Part shown: positions 12,901 through 25,800 of the stretch, one piece after another
Layout: each line of letters begins with the position of its first letter
How positions within the stretch are numbered: the first letter of the stretch is position 1
Assembly (NCBI RefSeq): GCF_000003815.2
Contig: NC_049992.1
Span: forward strand, 10,495,725 to 10,559,724
From: Branchiostoma floridae
Taxonomy: Eukaryota; Chordata; Leptocardii; Amphioxiformes; Branchiostomatidae
DNA length: 64,000 nucleotides
Direction of reading: 5' to 3'
The notes under the pieces: model-generated
Database searches by the model: none
What the model was told of the DNA's origin: nothing
What the model saw: the letters and a program-made list of their open reading frames with translations, nothing else
Position numbers and translations under genes: made by a program

Positions 12901-14265
12901 GTGTAATGATATGAGTTTCTCTCAGACCAAACCTAATTATAGCTGGAAACATACGAATCAATACTCCTGGGTCGGACCAAGGTTCAAATTCTTGGCCCCT
13001 TGTGGCACGCTGACACTAACTTTGGTGAGCCCCTTTTGGAAAGCGCGAGCGTCAAGTAGCCAAAATGCGCTCCATGTATAATTCGTACATATGTAGGGAG
13101 TGAAAGCAGCTAGCGTAGTCAAGGATTGTTTATAAACAAATTAAACCACTGTGTCATAAACACATAGAAAAAAGCAACTGCTATGAAAAGATGTTAGCTT
13201 ACTAATTCTAAATAATTAAGGGGGACAAATCACACGTCTCATCCACACCATAGAAAGAAATAATGGACAGTCCCCGTCAGTTGGAGGACAGATGCGTGTC
13301 CCTGTCACGGACACGTTTGGTTAGTCAGCACTTGGCAATGTACACGGAGGAAGCTAGAACCTGCTTTCTTTGGCCATTTTACAAACTAGTCCGTACTTGT
13401 AAACAATTCAGCATCTGCAATACAAACACAGGCTGATGAGTCGGGAGGAGGCATTAGATGCCTTTTGCATTGCGAACATAACAAATGTTAGAAATGGTCG
13501 TCTGTGGAGACTGCAGGATAACATTATGGGGGTTTCCCGCCTGGCGATTGCCGAGCGCCATCAGACGGTCTCGACACTCGATATAGCCGGGCTGCAATGC
13601 TAAATATTCCGGTAACATGCCGCACATGTGGCACTGGCGCAATGGAACAGTGGGGAAACACATCAGGGTTTCCCTCCCTCTTATGTGTAGAGTCAATGGT
13701 TTAACATTTAATCTGTAAATGGTCTGAAAGTATCATTAATTATACTGACTTAGGAAGTTCCGACCTGTAACAATGACACAAGACATCGGCCCGACTAAAC
13801 AANNNNNNNNNNNNNNNNNNNNNNNNNNNNNNNNNNNNNNNNNNNNNNNNNNNNNNNNNNNNNNNNNNNNNNNNNNNNNNNNNNNNNNNNNNNNNNNNNN
13901 NNATTGAAAATAAGACGAAAATAAAGAGTGGATCTTTCTGGGAGTATAACAACTTTTTGGTCAATACTACGGGCACTTATCCAACATCAAGTGTAACACT
14001 TAACAACAAGTGCTAAAGTAGCTCACACTCACACTGGTAGGAACGCACGACAATGTAACACTGGTGTACAACACTAACAGTTCTTACCTGAGTGTTCGTT
14101 CAGGACATGGTCCGGATTGCAAAGCCATGACGGCTTCCCTACCGACGGGCTGCAGAGTTCCGGCTGAAGCTGTGGGTTGGGGTAGTTTTCTTTCTCCCAT
14201 GCGTTCCCGTTTACCGCCACTAACACAGCCAGGAGAAACACACAGCCTTGACTCAGCTGCGACAT
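9956..14265 (-). CDS. MOLO-1-like TPM-domain membrane protein
   Basis: Minus-strand exons 14265-14088, 12143-12023, 11648-11507, 11076-10872 and 10647-9956 join in phase to 1338 nt, 445 residues. Order of parts: signal peptide (LSQGCVFLLAVLVAVNG); the TPM-type lumenal/extracellular domain starting with NYPNPQLQPELC, continuing SWLCNPDHVL and a Cys pair in KCFCDDCTDRGGYTIAVA; one TM helix (IILGVVALYCTVGFICC) near residue 220; then a strongly charged K/E/R helix, probably a coiled coil or single alpha-helix; then a Pro/Ser/Gly-rich disordered tail. The NYPNP...W.CDPD pattern matches the metazoan TPM family that includes nematode MOLO-1, an auxiliary subunit of levamisole-type acetylcholine receptors. 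A receptor-modulating role here is inference. Intron 1 contains a 100-base assembly gap, so an additional exon there cannot be excluded. Confidence 0.8.
11651..11667. repeat. G17 homopolymer at a 3' splice site
   Basis: Seventeen consecutive G on the plus strand. On the gene's strand this is C17 directly before the AG acceptor of the MOLO-1-like third exon, so it forms the polypyrimidine tract. Confidence 0.9.
11885..11983. mobile_element. Short TIR element (about 100 bp)
   Basis: CTGGTATCCAGCCGTATTAC at the left is the inverse of the right end, which reads GATACGGCTGGATACCAG. The inner parts (AGCTCCCGAG / CTCAGGAGCT) also pair. No coding sequence. Lies in an intron of the MOLO-1-like gene. 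Confidence 0.75.
13803..13902. other. Assembly gap (100 N)
   Basis: Exactly 100 undetermined bases, the conventional size for a gap of unknown length. It falls in intron 1 of the MOLO-1-like gene. Confidence 0.99.
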
Positions 14266-15775
14266 AACGGTAACTACAATACCTACTTTATATATAGTAA
14301 ACGAGTCCGACCGCGCAGAAAAAAATGTCTGTCACAAGCGTGGTTGGCACAGTTCTTCTATTGTTCCCGCCTTCTTTTGAGCAAAGTTGGTTCCTCTATG
14401 ATAGATGAAGTGAAGTGTTGTTGCGTAGTGATGAGAATATACTTAGACATGCAGCTGGGATCCCGGCAAGAAGAACCAGCTGACGTCACACCGACTGCGC
14501 GCAGGGGTATTGCACAGAGGCTATGAAGTGGGTTGTGCGAATTCGTTTTATTACAGAATAGGCGTTCTCAGCAACCACTGGGATTAAGATAGAAAGGAAG
14601 GAAGGGGGCAAAAGTCAATAAAAGCGAGCAGCTTGAATTTCAGAAAGTAATGAAATTGAGGCAACTAGCTAGACTGGTCCTTAGGTAACGGAAATGATTG
14701 CCATGAATTTTTTAAAGTTTTTATTTTTATTTGAAGCCACCGATATCGGGCAGTTGGTTACGAATTAGCTATAGAATTAGGTGTCTTCTCGTCCTTTTTG
14801 TTGTTGCTGCTTTGTTAGGTTTATTGTACTATTAAGGTTTTCGCCTCGGGTTGGATTGGCCATTCCGCCTATTCCGTCTTAAGATATATTCAACTGTTTC
14901 GCACAAACCCTATATGTACCCTCATCTCTGACGCACAAACCCTATATGTACCCTCATCTCTGACTAATGATGATGCGATGTTGTACAACTGTTTCCGAAG
15001 ACGAACGAGTATCAGCTATTATGGACCGCAATGCGCTTTGCCAAGACAATTCTACTGACATAATCCTTAATTCGTCATTCCCTTTCCTTTGTCCTTTCGC
15101 ATTGCAAAACCGGTACTCAAGTTGGCATCACCAAGAAGCATATCCCACGTTTTCTGGCATGAAATTGTTCACACACACCCTTCCCTACCACATACACAGT
15201 CTTTATTCAAAGTCCGGGGTAGTACCAGGCAATTTATACATGTGCCGGGCCACAGACAGTCGTCAGACGACTTTGGTGAACGGTTGCTGTTGCTTGGTTA
15301 ACATACTAGTAGATTATCAAAATGTAAGCTTTAACTGCTTGGATGTTTTGTTGACTTTGCTTCAACCACATCAATTTGATTTTATTGCGTCCTCTGTCAA
15401 CGTTTCGTACATCATGATCAAGCCATATTGGAAACAACATTGTTACGCCCGACAACTGTCAAACGTGTTTCCGGGCAGACCATCCAAGGCTTTTGCGCCA
15501 CGAAAAACTATAAATCAGACTATGATGATATAAAGACAATGACGTTTTGTATCAAGATTTCTGGATGTCCTTATACATGTTCTATTAACAATAACTTTCA
15601 TGACTGACAATGCAAAATGGGCACGTACTTGAATACTAACCCATGCTACAGTTATGGTCTCTTTACGTGCATACTGCATACTTTCTTACATTATCTATTA
15701 ACACAGGTATAAGGTCATCTCCGCTCCAAGTTCACACCGGATTTTGGTGCAGCATACATATGATGTGTGTATCTC
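14266..15775. other. Intergenic, contains a 32-bp tandem duplication
   Basis: Upstream flank of the MOLO-1-like gene. A TGACGTCA motif lies near 14481. The only clear structure is the duplicated 32-bp unit at 14900-14963. A 188-codon open frame at 14967-15533 is considered chance. Confidence 0.5.
14900..14963 (+). repeat. 32-bp unit repeated twice in tandem
   Basis: The unit beginning CGCACAAACCCTATATGTAC and ending ATCTCTGA occurs twice with no change and no spacer. Confidence 0.9.
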
Positions 15776-15776
15776 T

Positions 15777-16732
15777 TTAAAACCGTCAAACCACCGTATG
15801 GGGTCAAAACTGACCCCAGATTATGACATTTCTGGTTGAAAACAAATTTCCTCCCATGAGTTTGTTTGTATATATGTCATATAACTTCTCATACGTTTTT
15901 ACCAAGATTGGCTCATTGTTGATTAAGTTATCATAGAAAGTTTATGTATGGTCTAGTGGGGTCAAAACTGACCCCAGCATTTTATAAACAAACTTTTGAG
16001 ACCCACGCCTAAACTACTTATCGTATGATCACGAAACTTTCAAAGAATGATGTACATGTGCAACGAAATTATGGTAACAACTTAAGTGTCATTATCATGT
16101 TATATGACGACGCCAAGACATCATTTAGCTTAAATTGGCCGACATCTCGGATTTTGACTGATGACGTCATAAAATTAGCATGAATTATGAATATTGAATC
16201 ATGAAGTTACGTTGAACTTTGTAAGATGTCATGAACAAGTGTGGTTTGCCAAGAAAACCTCAAAACTTGAATGTTTAAACCAAAATTAGAAAATTGCGTA
16301 ATAAATATGCCTGTCAGAATTCAGTTGCCATTGCAACATGAAAAATTATGAACTTTTTTTATTCACTTAAATTGCTTGCTATCAACATTTTCTCAAAAGG
16401 GACCAAGTTTGGTGGCCCTAGCATAAGCTAATCAGGGGCTATGTGACTTTGAAGTTGATGCGTGCATAAAAAAATCTTACCCGGTCTGAATAGCGTTAGT
16501 GCAAAATGTGGTCCTCATGATCTTTTGCATGAATTATTATAATGAGCTAGAATTATTCTCACCTAATCATGTCAAGCTGTCCCACATAGATCAACGAAGC
16601 TATACATATATACAAATCACAAAGAGAGTCGTCAAAAAAACTGCATTTGTACAAAACGTTATGGGGTCAGTTTTGACCTCATACGGTAATCTACGTCACA
16701 AAAAAATAAAGGTATGGTGGTTTGAGGGTTAA
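15777..16732. mobile_element. piggyBac-like MITE flanked by TTAA
   Basis: TTAA occurs at 15777-15780 and at 16729-16732. The adjoining ends are inverted: AACCGTCAAACCACCGTATG on the left and, read from the right end, CCCTCAAACCACCATACC. Next to each end lies GGGGTCAAAACTGACCCC or its inverse. TTAA target duplication plus the GGGGTCAAA-TGACCCC motif suit piggyBac-type elements. About 950 bp between the TTAAs with no transposase ORF, so it is non-autonomous. A further GGGGTCAAAACTGACCCC lies near 15957. Confidence 0.7.
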
Positions 16733-16943
16733 ATCACTTTGAAATGTTGTATCTTTCTCCTGTGTTGGTATTATTGCATCCGGTGGAATTAAGAGATAGA
16801 GTTGATGTTAAAGGCTACAAGGTGTTCGTTTCATGTTATTACTTCCTTATTATCAAGTCACTTCCAATTGTAGACATCGAATATGCTTGTTTTCAAATGA
16901 AGTTGTCTGCTGTCAGTCTCGAAGTTTGTGGAATATGGTAATA

Positions 16944-17771
16944 CAGTCAAACCTGCCCAAGACGACCACCCGGGGGACCGGACAAAAACGGTCGATTTGG
17001 ACAGGTGGTCGCTGAGAAGAGTATCGACTTAAAACATGCCCTATGCAAAGTATAACGGTTTCCGTTGTGTTTAATGGCAAATAGCAAGCACACTTCACGC
17101 ACGCAAAGAAGCGAGGTATTTAATGTCAAATACAACACGCACACTGTAAATTGTAAATTTAACCCCAGCTTTTATACGATACAGTATGATATTTGTACAC
17201 TAACGTTTTAGACAGTGAGGGAACGTTGATGCTGTCAGTTACCATACAAGCCTTTATGCGTCGCTGTGTTCTTGATCGCCGTATCTGAAATAACTACGGT
17301 GCACCTTTCGAATTCTATGCCCGGTACGTCCCAATAGCCAAGGGTGAATGTACAGTTGGACAAAAGCACTCACACAGATCTTTCTTTAAAAGGTATGAGC
17401 TACACAGATCTTTCTTAGAAATTTCCTCCCATATTACAGTAGACTGCCCCATTGACCCACCCATTGACCGCCGCAATCTTTATTCTAAACATAACATCGT
17501 AATGGCAGTCAAAATCCGACGCAAACTGGTCGATTTCGGCACAAAATCGGGCTAGTTATCATCAAAAATCGATGAAAACCTCGATTTTGAAAATGATGCG
17601 GTCGTTAAGGGGCCCAATTTAGGCCGGTCGCGGTCGCGTTGGCCAGGTGGTCGTTGAGAAAAGGTCGCTTAATGCTTACGTCAATAGGAAAAAAAATCGG
17701 GACCGAGAAAAAGCGGTCGAAATGGCCAGGTGGTCGCTGAGAAGAGGTGGTCGCTCGGGCAGGTTTGACTG
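16944..17771. mobile_element. TA-flanked TIR element (CAGTCAAACC ends)
   Basis: Left end CAGTCAAACCTGCCCAAGAC; right end read inwards CAGTCAAACCTGCCCGAGC, followed by GACCACC. TA borders both ends, the target duplication of the Tc1/mariner/pogo superfamily. The internal phrase AGGTGGTCGCTGAGAAG recurs near both ends. 828 bp without transposase, so a MITE-like derivative. Confidence 0.75.
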
Positions 17772-19776
17772 TAGTAAATACCTACAGCGCTGCCTTGCGG
17801 ACCAAATGATCACTGCTGTGACAATGGGAGAGCAGAAGTTGATTCCTACCTTGTCTGTGATTGGTCAACATTATTATGTTTTGAGCATTCCCAATGGTAG
17901 AACTGCTGTCCAGTTTGACCAATGATAACGTTTTTATACTTTCGGTGAAATTAATTCTGCCTGTCGAATTATACCCATCTGCATGATCTGAGATTGGACT
18001 AGCTTTGTCCAATCACACGAGTGGTAGCTTCCGTGTGAGCCAATCAATGAAAACAAACTTTCTTCCTCAAATGCCAGTGAATAATGAGATAAGATAATCA
18101 ACCTAATGCCAACCTCACACAATAATTGAAATAAACAAACTTAGTTATTATCCCTGATATTTTCCTACTTTCCAGTCTACCTAATGGCAGTTACTAGTAT
18201 ATGTGACCGAGAACATTCTTACAATTGAACAAGGAGTTGTGTTGAGTAGTACACCGCTAGTACTGGGAATAGCTTGCAAGCATTTTCTTTGGCCCTTTGT
18301 TGAGTCGTTTTATCAAAAGAAGACCCTTGTGATTTTCTGCTGGAGAAAAACTTTCAAAAAGAGGTTAAACTTAAAATGTTGAAATTCAGGTTGGTACTTT
18401 TATGAAGCCTTGTTTGTAGTTTGGGGACCATCCGATTACTACCGGGCCCGCCCTGAAAAAAAATCAAAGGTGGACCCATTTTTAGTCGGATCATGGATGG
18501 AATCTTGTGTATGTTGTCTGCCTATTGAGTGGGATGGTTCGCTATGCCTACTACATTTGTATTGCATTCTAGCCGCTCTGTAGGGCGAATAGGCGGACTT
18601 ACAATAGCGCCATCTTATGGAAGTCAACAGCATTACAGGTAAAGCATCTAAACGTACCAGACATATTTGCATCGGGTAAAGAGAAAACAAAGAATATGAG
18701 ACAATTAACGGTTTTTCATACATTTAGTTAGAATTTTTTGTTTTTGTACATGATAAATAATTATCATATAGCTACGTATTGCATTTGGTGGCTAGATATC
18801 GAACTGATAAGATACAGAATTTCGTTATCGTTTCCTGCTGTCAATTTCTGTTGTCCCTCACAGCTGACAGGTATACGTAGCTCGCCTGGGGGATCCGAAC
18901 CAGTGAGCGCTGGTTCCAGTCGTTTGTCATCACCTGTCTGAAACACTCCCTACACCCCTGGGGTCCACAGTTAATCGCTTTTTAATACGGTAAGTGTGTG
19001 TTTAGCAGAGATGATTATATTCCAGATAATCGCATATGTTTTGCGTCAAGTGATGCTAATTCACTGTGGGCGGTGACCCGCATTTAGTTGTCTTCCAATC
19101 CCAATAGTGCTCGGCTGTAGGAAGGAAGTTTGATATAGTGAATTCGAAGAGTCTTTACTAGAACCTTCTTGTATCCCACTCTTATGATTAGGTAGTAAAT
19201 AAAACCTCCATAGTAACCTTTCTATGTCTTCCATATGATGCATGTTTTCTTATTACTGTCGTTTCACGATGGATGGCCATTTGAATACTGCTGCGGGGGC
19301 ATACTCAACATTCAATCCGTTATCTATGGTGTATTAAGGGTATTTAGGGATCGATATTTAATACCAGGTGTAAAATTATACGAAGGCTGTTTAGCATACT
19401 GATGTTGCTGGGGTTGAAATATGATTGTGATAATGATGAATATGATTGTAACCACATAATACATTGTACAAGTTGCACGTCATTGTCATAGTTTGTAATT
19501 TTTACAGAGGCAATTTCCCTCTGTATATACTTTAATTTTATAATGATGTATTAGTGTTGTTTTTCAAGTAACCACCAGTAAGTAGTAACGTTAACCTCCT
19601 TGGTGTTACTGTAACTACAATGGTGTGGTGGTGTCCTCCTTGGTGTCCGCGCATACAACAAAATGCAACAAATTACTTTACTAAATGTTGTCAATTAATC
19701 TTTCAACCGGAGAAGAAGACAAAATCTAAAGCCGTAAAAATTTACACTAGAAATGTAAAAAGATTATAAATGTTGA
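17772..19776. other. Intergenic, nothing recognised
   Basis: No exon, RNA gene or clear repeat between the TA-flanked element and the next MITE. Confidence 0.5.
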
Positions 19777-20001
19777 TGACTGTAATTTAATGCAGAAACT
19801 TTCGCGCTGGTTTAATGTTCGTGGTTTTCACGGTGGCTGCTTCACTGCAAATTAAAAACCACCCCGAACATTTTTCCATGGCAGTTAGAGACTACAGTGC
19901 ACGGTGCTACCGCGAACTTAAAACCACAGCAAAAAGTGCTTTTTCCCGCTAACGCGCTACTGTGAAATTAAATCCCCGAAAGCTTAAATGCATTTACAGT
20001 A
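19777..20001. mobile_element. Palindromic MITE, family B, copy 1
   Basis: Left end GACTGTAATTTAATGCAG and right end CTTAAATGCATTTACAGTA are inverted, with an inner pair (TTCGTGGTTTTCACGG / CCGCGAACTTAAAACCAC). Related copies lie at 26102-26279 and about 59172-59358. Confidence 0.75.
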
Positions 20002-22701
20002 TTCTTCAGACCGGACTTCTTTTCTATAAGTTTGAGTGTCTAGGAATTATAGTATTGCCATTATGATGTAACATTTACGCTGTTTTCATTCTGTGAGTGT
20101 TGTCCCATGCTGCGATTTCGTTTCTTATCACCTATGCCTCACATGATGCTCATAATTATTTGCCAAATAAGTCTGACTTGTGATCCCAGTTTGTCCGAAA
20201 AGAGGGGAAAAATAGTTAAGCTTAAAGACCTAATCTATGCTTTTAATTCTTATATTTAGTAATGCAATATTGAGTTATTTTGATCTGAGACATCATAAAA
20301 TAAAATGTAATGATGCCCAGGTCCTTGTTGGAATAATACTAGTTATTACTACGGTCATCCGATAGTATTCAAACATTCAACTGGTAATGGCTACACAGCT
20401 ATGTATCCGGCAGTGTACACGTGCTTGTCCAGTGTGCGTCAATATTTTAAGATGCACGAGCCTCCAACACGTGACGCTGCCACCACCCCGCGATGGGACC
20501 ATAGTCCAACCACACACGGTGATTGACATAAGAAATCAACCTTTGCCCCACTCTCTAGAGAAGCTTATCATGATATAACAGTTCTAGAGTAGGCCGGGTA
20601 CCTGGCACACCGTGGCTTCAACACGTCACCTGATGCCTTGAACAAAACAGTTATGTTAGTATATGAGTTGCACCAGTGTCCGTTAGGGTGACATTTGAAA
20701 CATGGTGTTGTGTAATGGTGGGGCAGGTGGAGATCACGTGCACATGACATATAGTCTTAAAGTGTACATAGTCTCACCAGACTGAAATATGCTGATGCAA
20801 CATATACATACCAGACAGTAACACATCATTGATAGAAACGGGCTTCATTTTTCTAACTTATGTCCGGGTCATTTTCAGCTAATGGATACATTGTACCATG
20901 GGCAATAGGCCTTGGTATTGTTGTTGACCACTGTATTTCCGGTCATCCCTAATGAGCTGAGTTACCATCCTTACGAGAAAAATGATGCTGGCCTATGCTT
21001 TCGGTACCTTTGTCATCTGTTGGAACTCGCCGTCAGAACGTTCGGCACCCACTCGGGTGATCCCGAGTACAATGTACTAGAACTTCGGGTTACATCGGAA
21101 CACCAACCTGGGCAGTTTAGACGGGCGATCCAACAATAATTCCTTGGCCTACCGCCTATATGATTGTATTATGTCTTTTTTTTAAGATAGCAATAAAAAA
21201 AGACAAATGAAAAGAAAGGATAACAATTAAGTAATAATACTATATGATGCCCAACAAATATAATCATAAAGCATTTGATTCAGTACTTGTACACAATGTA
21301 CATGTACATCATAGATCTTGATCTACAGGTCATTGACCCCAGCAATCCAGACATATCATGATTTATGAAGGTAGACACTCATTTTGTAAAAGGGAAATCA
21401 TACGAGGTGTGCAGATGAATCTTGATCCAGGCTCAGACCCTTAACAGTGCCTCTCATACTGGTGGATACTTTAATAGGTACATGTATATAGCAGTGACGT
21501 AGGCTAAGCTATATAGGACTCTGATGAGATGGTGCAGCAAGATCAGATGACAAATATTTATGCCGCCAGGGACAGTGGTATTGGTGCAGACTGGTTTTCC
21601 ACCTGAAAGAACAGTGTTTATTCTGTTGCCCGATTCAGACTGATTGTGGATCTATATTGGGGCTACATCCTTTGGGTCCAATGTTGGGAACTGTTGTGAG
21701 GTACCTGTAGTATAGTTCAGTGTTAACAGTAGTGAAACAAGTCTTGGACTAAATATAGATGGATCCATAATGGAGGATCACTGAGGCATTAGAAAAAACT
21801 ACATGTATGTGTACAATTTCTGTAACAGTTATGAAATTATAATGTTGCATGTAGTGCATATTACATATAATGCAAAATTCTGGACGTGCCTGTAATTTCT
21901 CTGCCACTCAGCATCTATGCTTTATCCTGAATAAGATTTAGATTCATCCAATTATGGATGACATAACGCTGAAAAATATATGAGTAATTAACTGCCTTAC
22001 ACAAAAAAAATACAGACCCCCTTGAAATTAATAGTATTGACTGCTGATTTTGTGGCAGTCAGACAGTACTTCATCAACCTTACAGCACAATAAAAGCAGC
22101 GGCTACATGTACCAAGTGTATTGATTTTTAGGTGTCCTTTTAGCTGAGGTAGCATTATAACAATTGCTCTTGCTGCTACACACCATCATATTGTGCATGT
22201 GCAGCAGGACTGAGATAATCAATAGTACAATATGATGAACATGTCATATATGGAGCGTTTTATTCCAATTTGATGATATCTTATACTGTCTGTAGTATTG
22301 TATATGGTTTGTTTGTTTCTTGGGAGTAAATCTGAAGTTCTGGATGCGTATGTCTCCTTGACCGTTGCCTTAGGAAGAAGTAATTTTAGCACAGATCAGC
22401 TGTTGGGAAATGGGGGAAATTATGGAGGCCTTGAATTTTATTGAGAGAATGGAGACCTGGGACCCTGAGTAGGCAGCAGGCCAGAACAATGAAGTCACCT
22501 GTTTCTTTGATTTTTAGCTATTTTAGCCGTTTTTGCTTGCGTTTCATGGTGGCAAAAGTATGGCTGTTTCTGTGCATTTGGACTGGACAAAGAAAAGTAC
22601 AATAATAAGACAACCCATCTATCTGATCATGTGCCAAGTTATGGAAATGTTTGTTTGCTGGCAATTTGATCATTGCAAACCTTATTTTTCATCTGTTTCA
22701 G
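20002..22701. other. Intergenic upstream of the SLC45-like gene
   Basis: No supported coding exon. One short palindrome, ACTCGGGTGATCCCGAGT, near 21050. The promoter and 5' UTR exons of the SLC45-like gene probably lie here but cannot be placed. Confidence 0.45.
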
Positions 22702-22813
22702 GACATTTCTCCATTTCCGTGATGAGCTGAAAGAGTCGTTGACAATTCTTCCTAAGTAAAACACAAGGCGACATCGTGACCCGTGATAGGATGGTGAAAG
22801 GAACTTGTCGAAG

Positions 22814-25800
22814 ATGTCTTTGGACGAAACCACTCCTCTTATTCCTGCCTCGGTCGCGCGGCGGCAGCCCCGGCCACAGAAACACTTCAGCACAAAGACC
22901 ATCGGCCACAAAACCAACCTTGGCTTCAAACCTGGCGTGAGGACTAAAAAGCCACGTCACGTCTTTTCGTACCGCCTACCACCCCCGCCGCCCCCCACTC
23001 CAGTCGCATTTACCCTACCATCAGAGGAAGGGGACGAACCTCCCAAACGGTCGCTATGGCAACTGTTGGCCAATGGCGGCATCATGTTTGGCGTTGAATT
23101 CTGCTATGCGTTGGAGATGGCGTTAGTGACACCCATCCTACTTCACCTTGGGGTACCCGAGGAATATTATACGTTTATCTGGTTCATAAGCCCAGTTCTC
23201 GGGTTCCTTGTGCAGCCCATACTAGGCTCCTGGAGTGACCGCTGCACAGCACGCTGGGGGCGCCGCCGTCCGTTCATACTGGCGCTGTCGGTCGGGATTC
23301 TGGTCGGCCTAGCCCTGATGATGAACGGAGAAGACATAGCAAACGCGACCTTTAGCAACAGTCGGGCTGCAACATACGGAGCCATCGTGCTGACGATTGT
23401 CGGGAACGTCATGTTGGACTTCTGCGCAGACTCCAGCGACAGTCCGTCCCGAGCGTATCTCCTGGATTCCTGCTGTCAAGACGACCAGGACAGAGGTTTA
23501 AGTCTGCATGCCCTCATGGGAGGTGAGTACTGCAGGAGTGAGGTCCTTAATTAAAGTTAAGAAGAATGTAGCAAAGACAACAAAATGACAGAACCTGTTG
23601 ATCTGATGATAATGTTCGACTTGTCATTCCAAAATCTTGGACATTGGTGAATAGTCTCAAGGTGGTAAACATCCCACCCTATGTTAAATGTTCTTGGTGT
23701 AAAATTGTTGCCTTTCTTTCTCCCTAGGCCTTGGAGGAGGAGTAGGCTATGTGATAGGAGGGGTGGACTGGGACCAGACCATTCTGGCTACGTGGGTGGG
23801 GTCCAACCTGCGTGTTGTTTTCACCTTTGCTGCTGCCTCATTCGTGTTGTCTGCCGTTGTGACACTGTTCAGTATCAAGGAAATTCCTCTGGAAAAACAA
23901 GACAAAACTGACAGTTCACCTGGACATGTTGACCATCGTCTAGCCTCGGTCGTGACTGACGTGTCATCCATCCGTTCCCTCAATCCCACAACCCCTCCAA
24001 CCACCCCTGTGTTCAACTATGGTGCAGTCCATTCAAATTCAATAAACTGTGATCAATCACCAGATCTAGAAGATCATCAAACCACTAATGATGGGAACAC
24101 CTCAGCCAACTCCGAAGATGATACTGTGGCAGATCTGAAGCAGTTTCAGACAAAATCGCGTAAACAGCAAAAGAATATAGTAACAAGCACGTACCGGCCG
24201 TTGCGAAGATCTAAATCCATGCCGGGTGACGAAATAGCAAACGTGGCAAAGTACGTCGAAGAGGAGAAATACTTTACAGACGGCTACATAAGTGAGGATG
24301 AAATTCCAGAAAGCTCCCGCGAAGGAGAGCAGGCAAATAGTCTGGCTAACTTAGATCTGAAGGAGAATGACGATCGTCCCCGTAGTGTTAGCTTCAGTGA
24401 GGAGATTGCTACCTTATCACTAGGTAATGGTGCAGCACATGCAGGTAGCAGAGAGAGTTTTGACTCAGATGGTGATGAAACCGATGAGGAACTGACAGTG
24501 AGAATGCTGTACATGGCCATCATCAAGATGCCCAACGTGTTGAAGAGACTGTGCTTCTGTCACTTCCTAGGATGGCTGGCTATGGAAGGTACATCAAAGT
24601 CTATTGTTTAAGGTAGTCAGTGATACATGTAGTAACAGTTAAAATTTAATAGTTTCTGTAGTAGAAGTATTAGCTGGACTCAGTGCTACAGGTCTAGTGC
24701 AGTTGTGTATCAGTGGAGTTTGTAGTTAATCTGGGGTCGTGTGGCGCAATTGACAGGGTGTTCGAGTCACAACCCAGAGGTTATGGGTTCAAATCCGTTG
24801 GTGATTCACCAATCTTGTGCCTTTGGGAAAGGCACTTGACACAACTTTCCTCACTTCACTCAGGTGAAAATAAATACATGTACCTAGTTTCGTTCAGGTG
24901 GTTTACCGGGTATGCAAAACAAACAAATCTTTCTGTTGCACCTTAGAACACATGCAGATATTTGGCTTTGTGTGAGATTACTTACTCTTTAGATATTGGC
25001 AACAGAGTGCCAAACTTCAGACTCATCTGTGCAATGTTAATCTCTTCTCCTTGCAGCCATCTTGATGTTCTTCACAGACTTTGTGGGACAGACCGTTTTC
25101 CATGGCACTCCCACTGCAGATCTCGGGACGTCCCCTTATGACAACTACAACAGTGGTGTAAAGATGGGGTGTTGGGGACTGTGTATCTATGCCTTCTCCT
25201 CTGCCATCTACTCAGGTGATTAGGATCAATAAAACTGATTTTTAGTAAAAGTAGAATAGTCTGATTACAATGTTCTAGTTGTATGAATGATAGGTGTAAT
25301 TCATGGCGTTACAAACACCAAGTTTGTTGGTATTGCTCTCTCTCTTCTGTGATGGGCAGGGATATGATGGACATTAAATAAATTTTTTTCGCTCCTTTTT
25401 TGCATGTGATTTAAGCATCTTTAACCATTGTATTATTTCTGATATCCAATCTGGCAACAGATTACTGTAAATGCTTAAACTTTTATTTCACTGTATAGGA
25501 AGGAGAGAAAAATGTTTCTGCAGTGTTTGTTGCTTACGACATACATGTACATAGTATTATGCTATGTTATGATTTTGTGGCTAATTTTTTTAAGTTAACT
25601 TTTTAAGTGTTTCTTACAGTGTGTTGTTTTTCCCCACAGCACTTCTAGATCCACTGCTGGATGCAGTCTCTGTTCACTCAGCATACTTCTTCGGATACCT
25701 CGTGTTCTCCATTGCTGCAGCATTGTGTGTGATGTTTCCAAACACCTATGTCGTTCTGAGCATGTGTGTTGCATTTGGTATCTTGTTTGCCACCATCTGT

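Noticed and set aside
14967-15533. 188-codon plus-strand open frame
   Set aside because: No family resemblance, no splice or promoter context, AT-rich codon use unlike the real exons here; a second frame overlaps it equally well.
24737-24805. Functional tRNA gene
   Set aside because: Has A and B boxes but stems do not pair properly and a SINE tail follows; called a tRNA-derived SINE.
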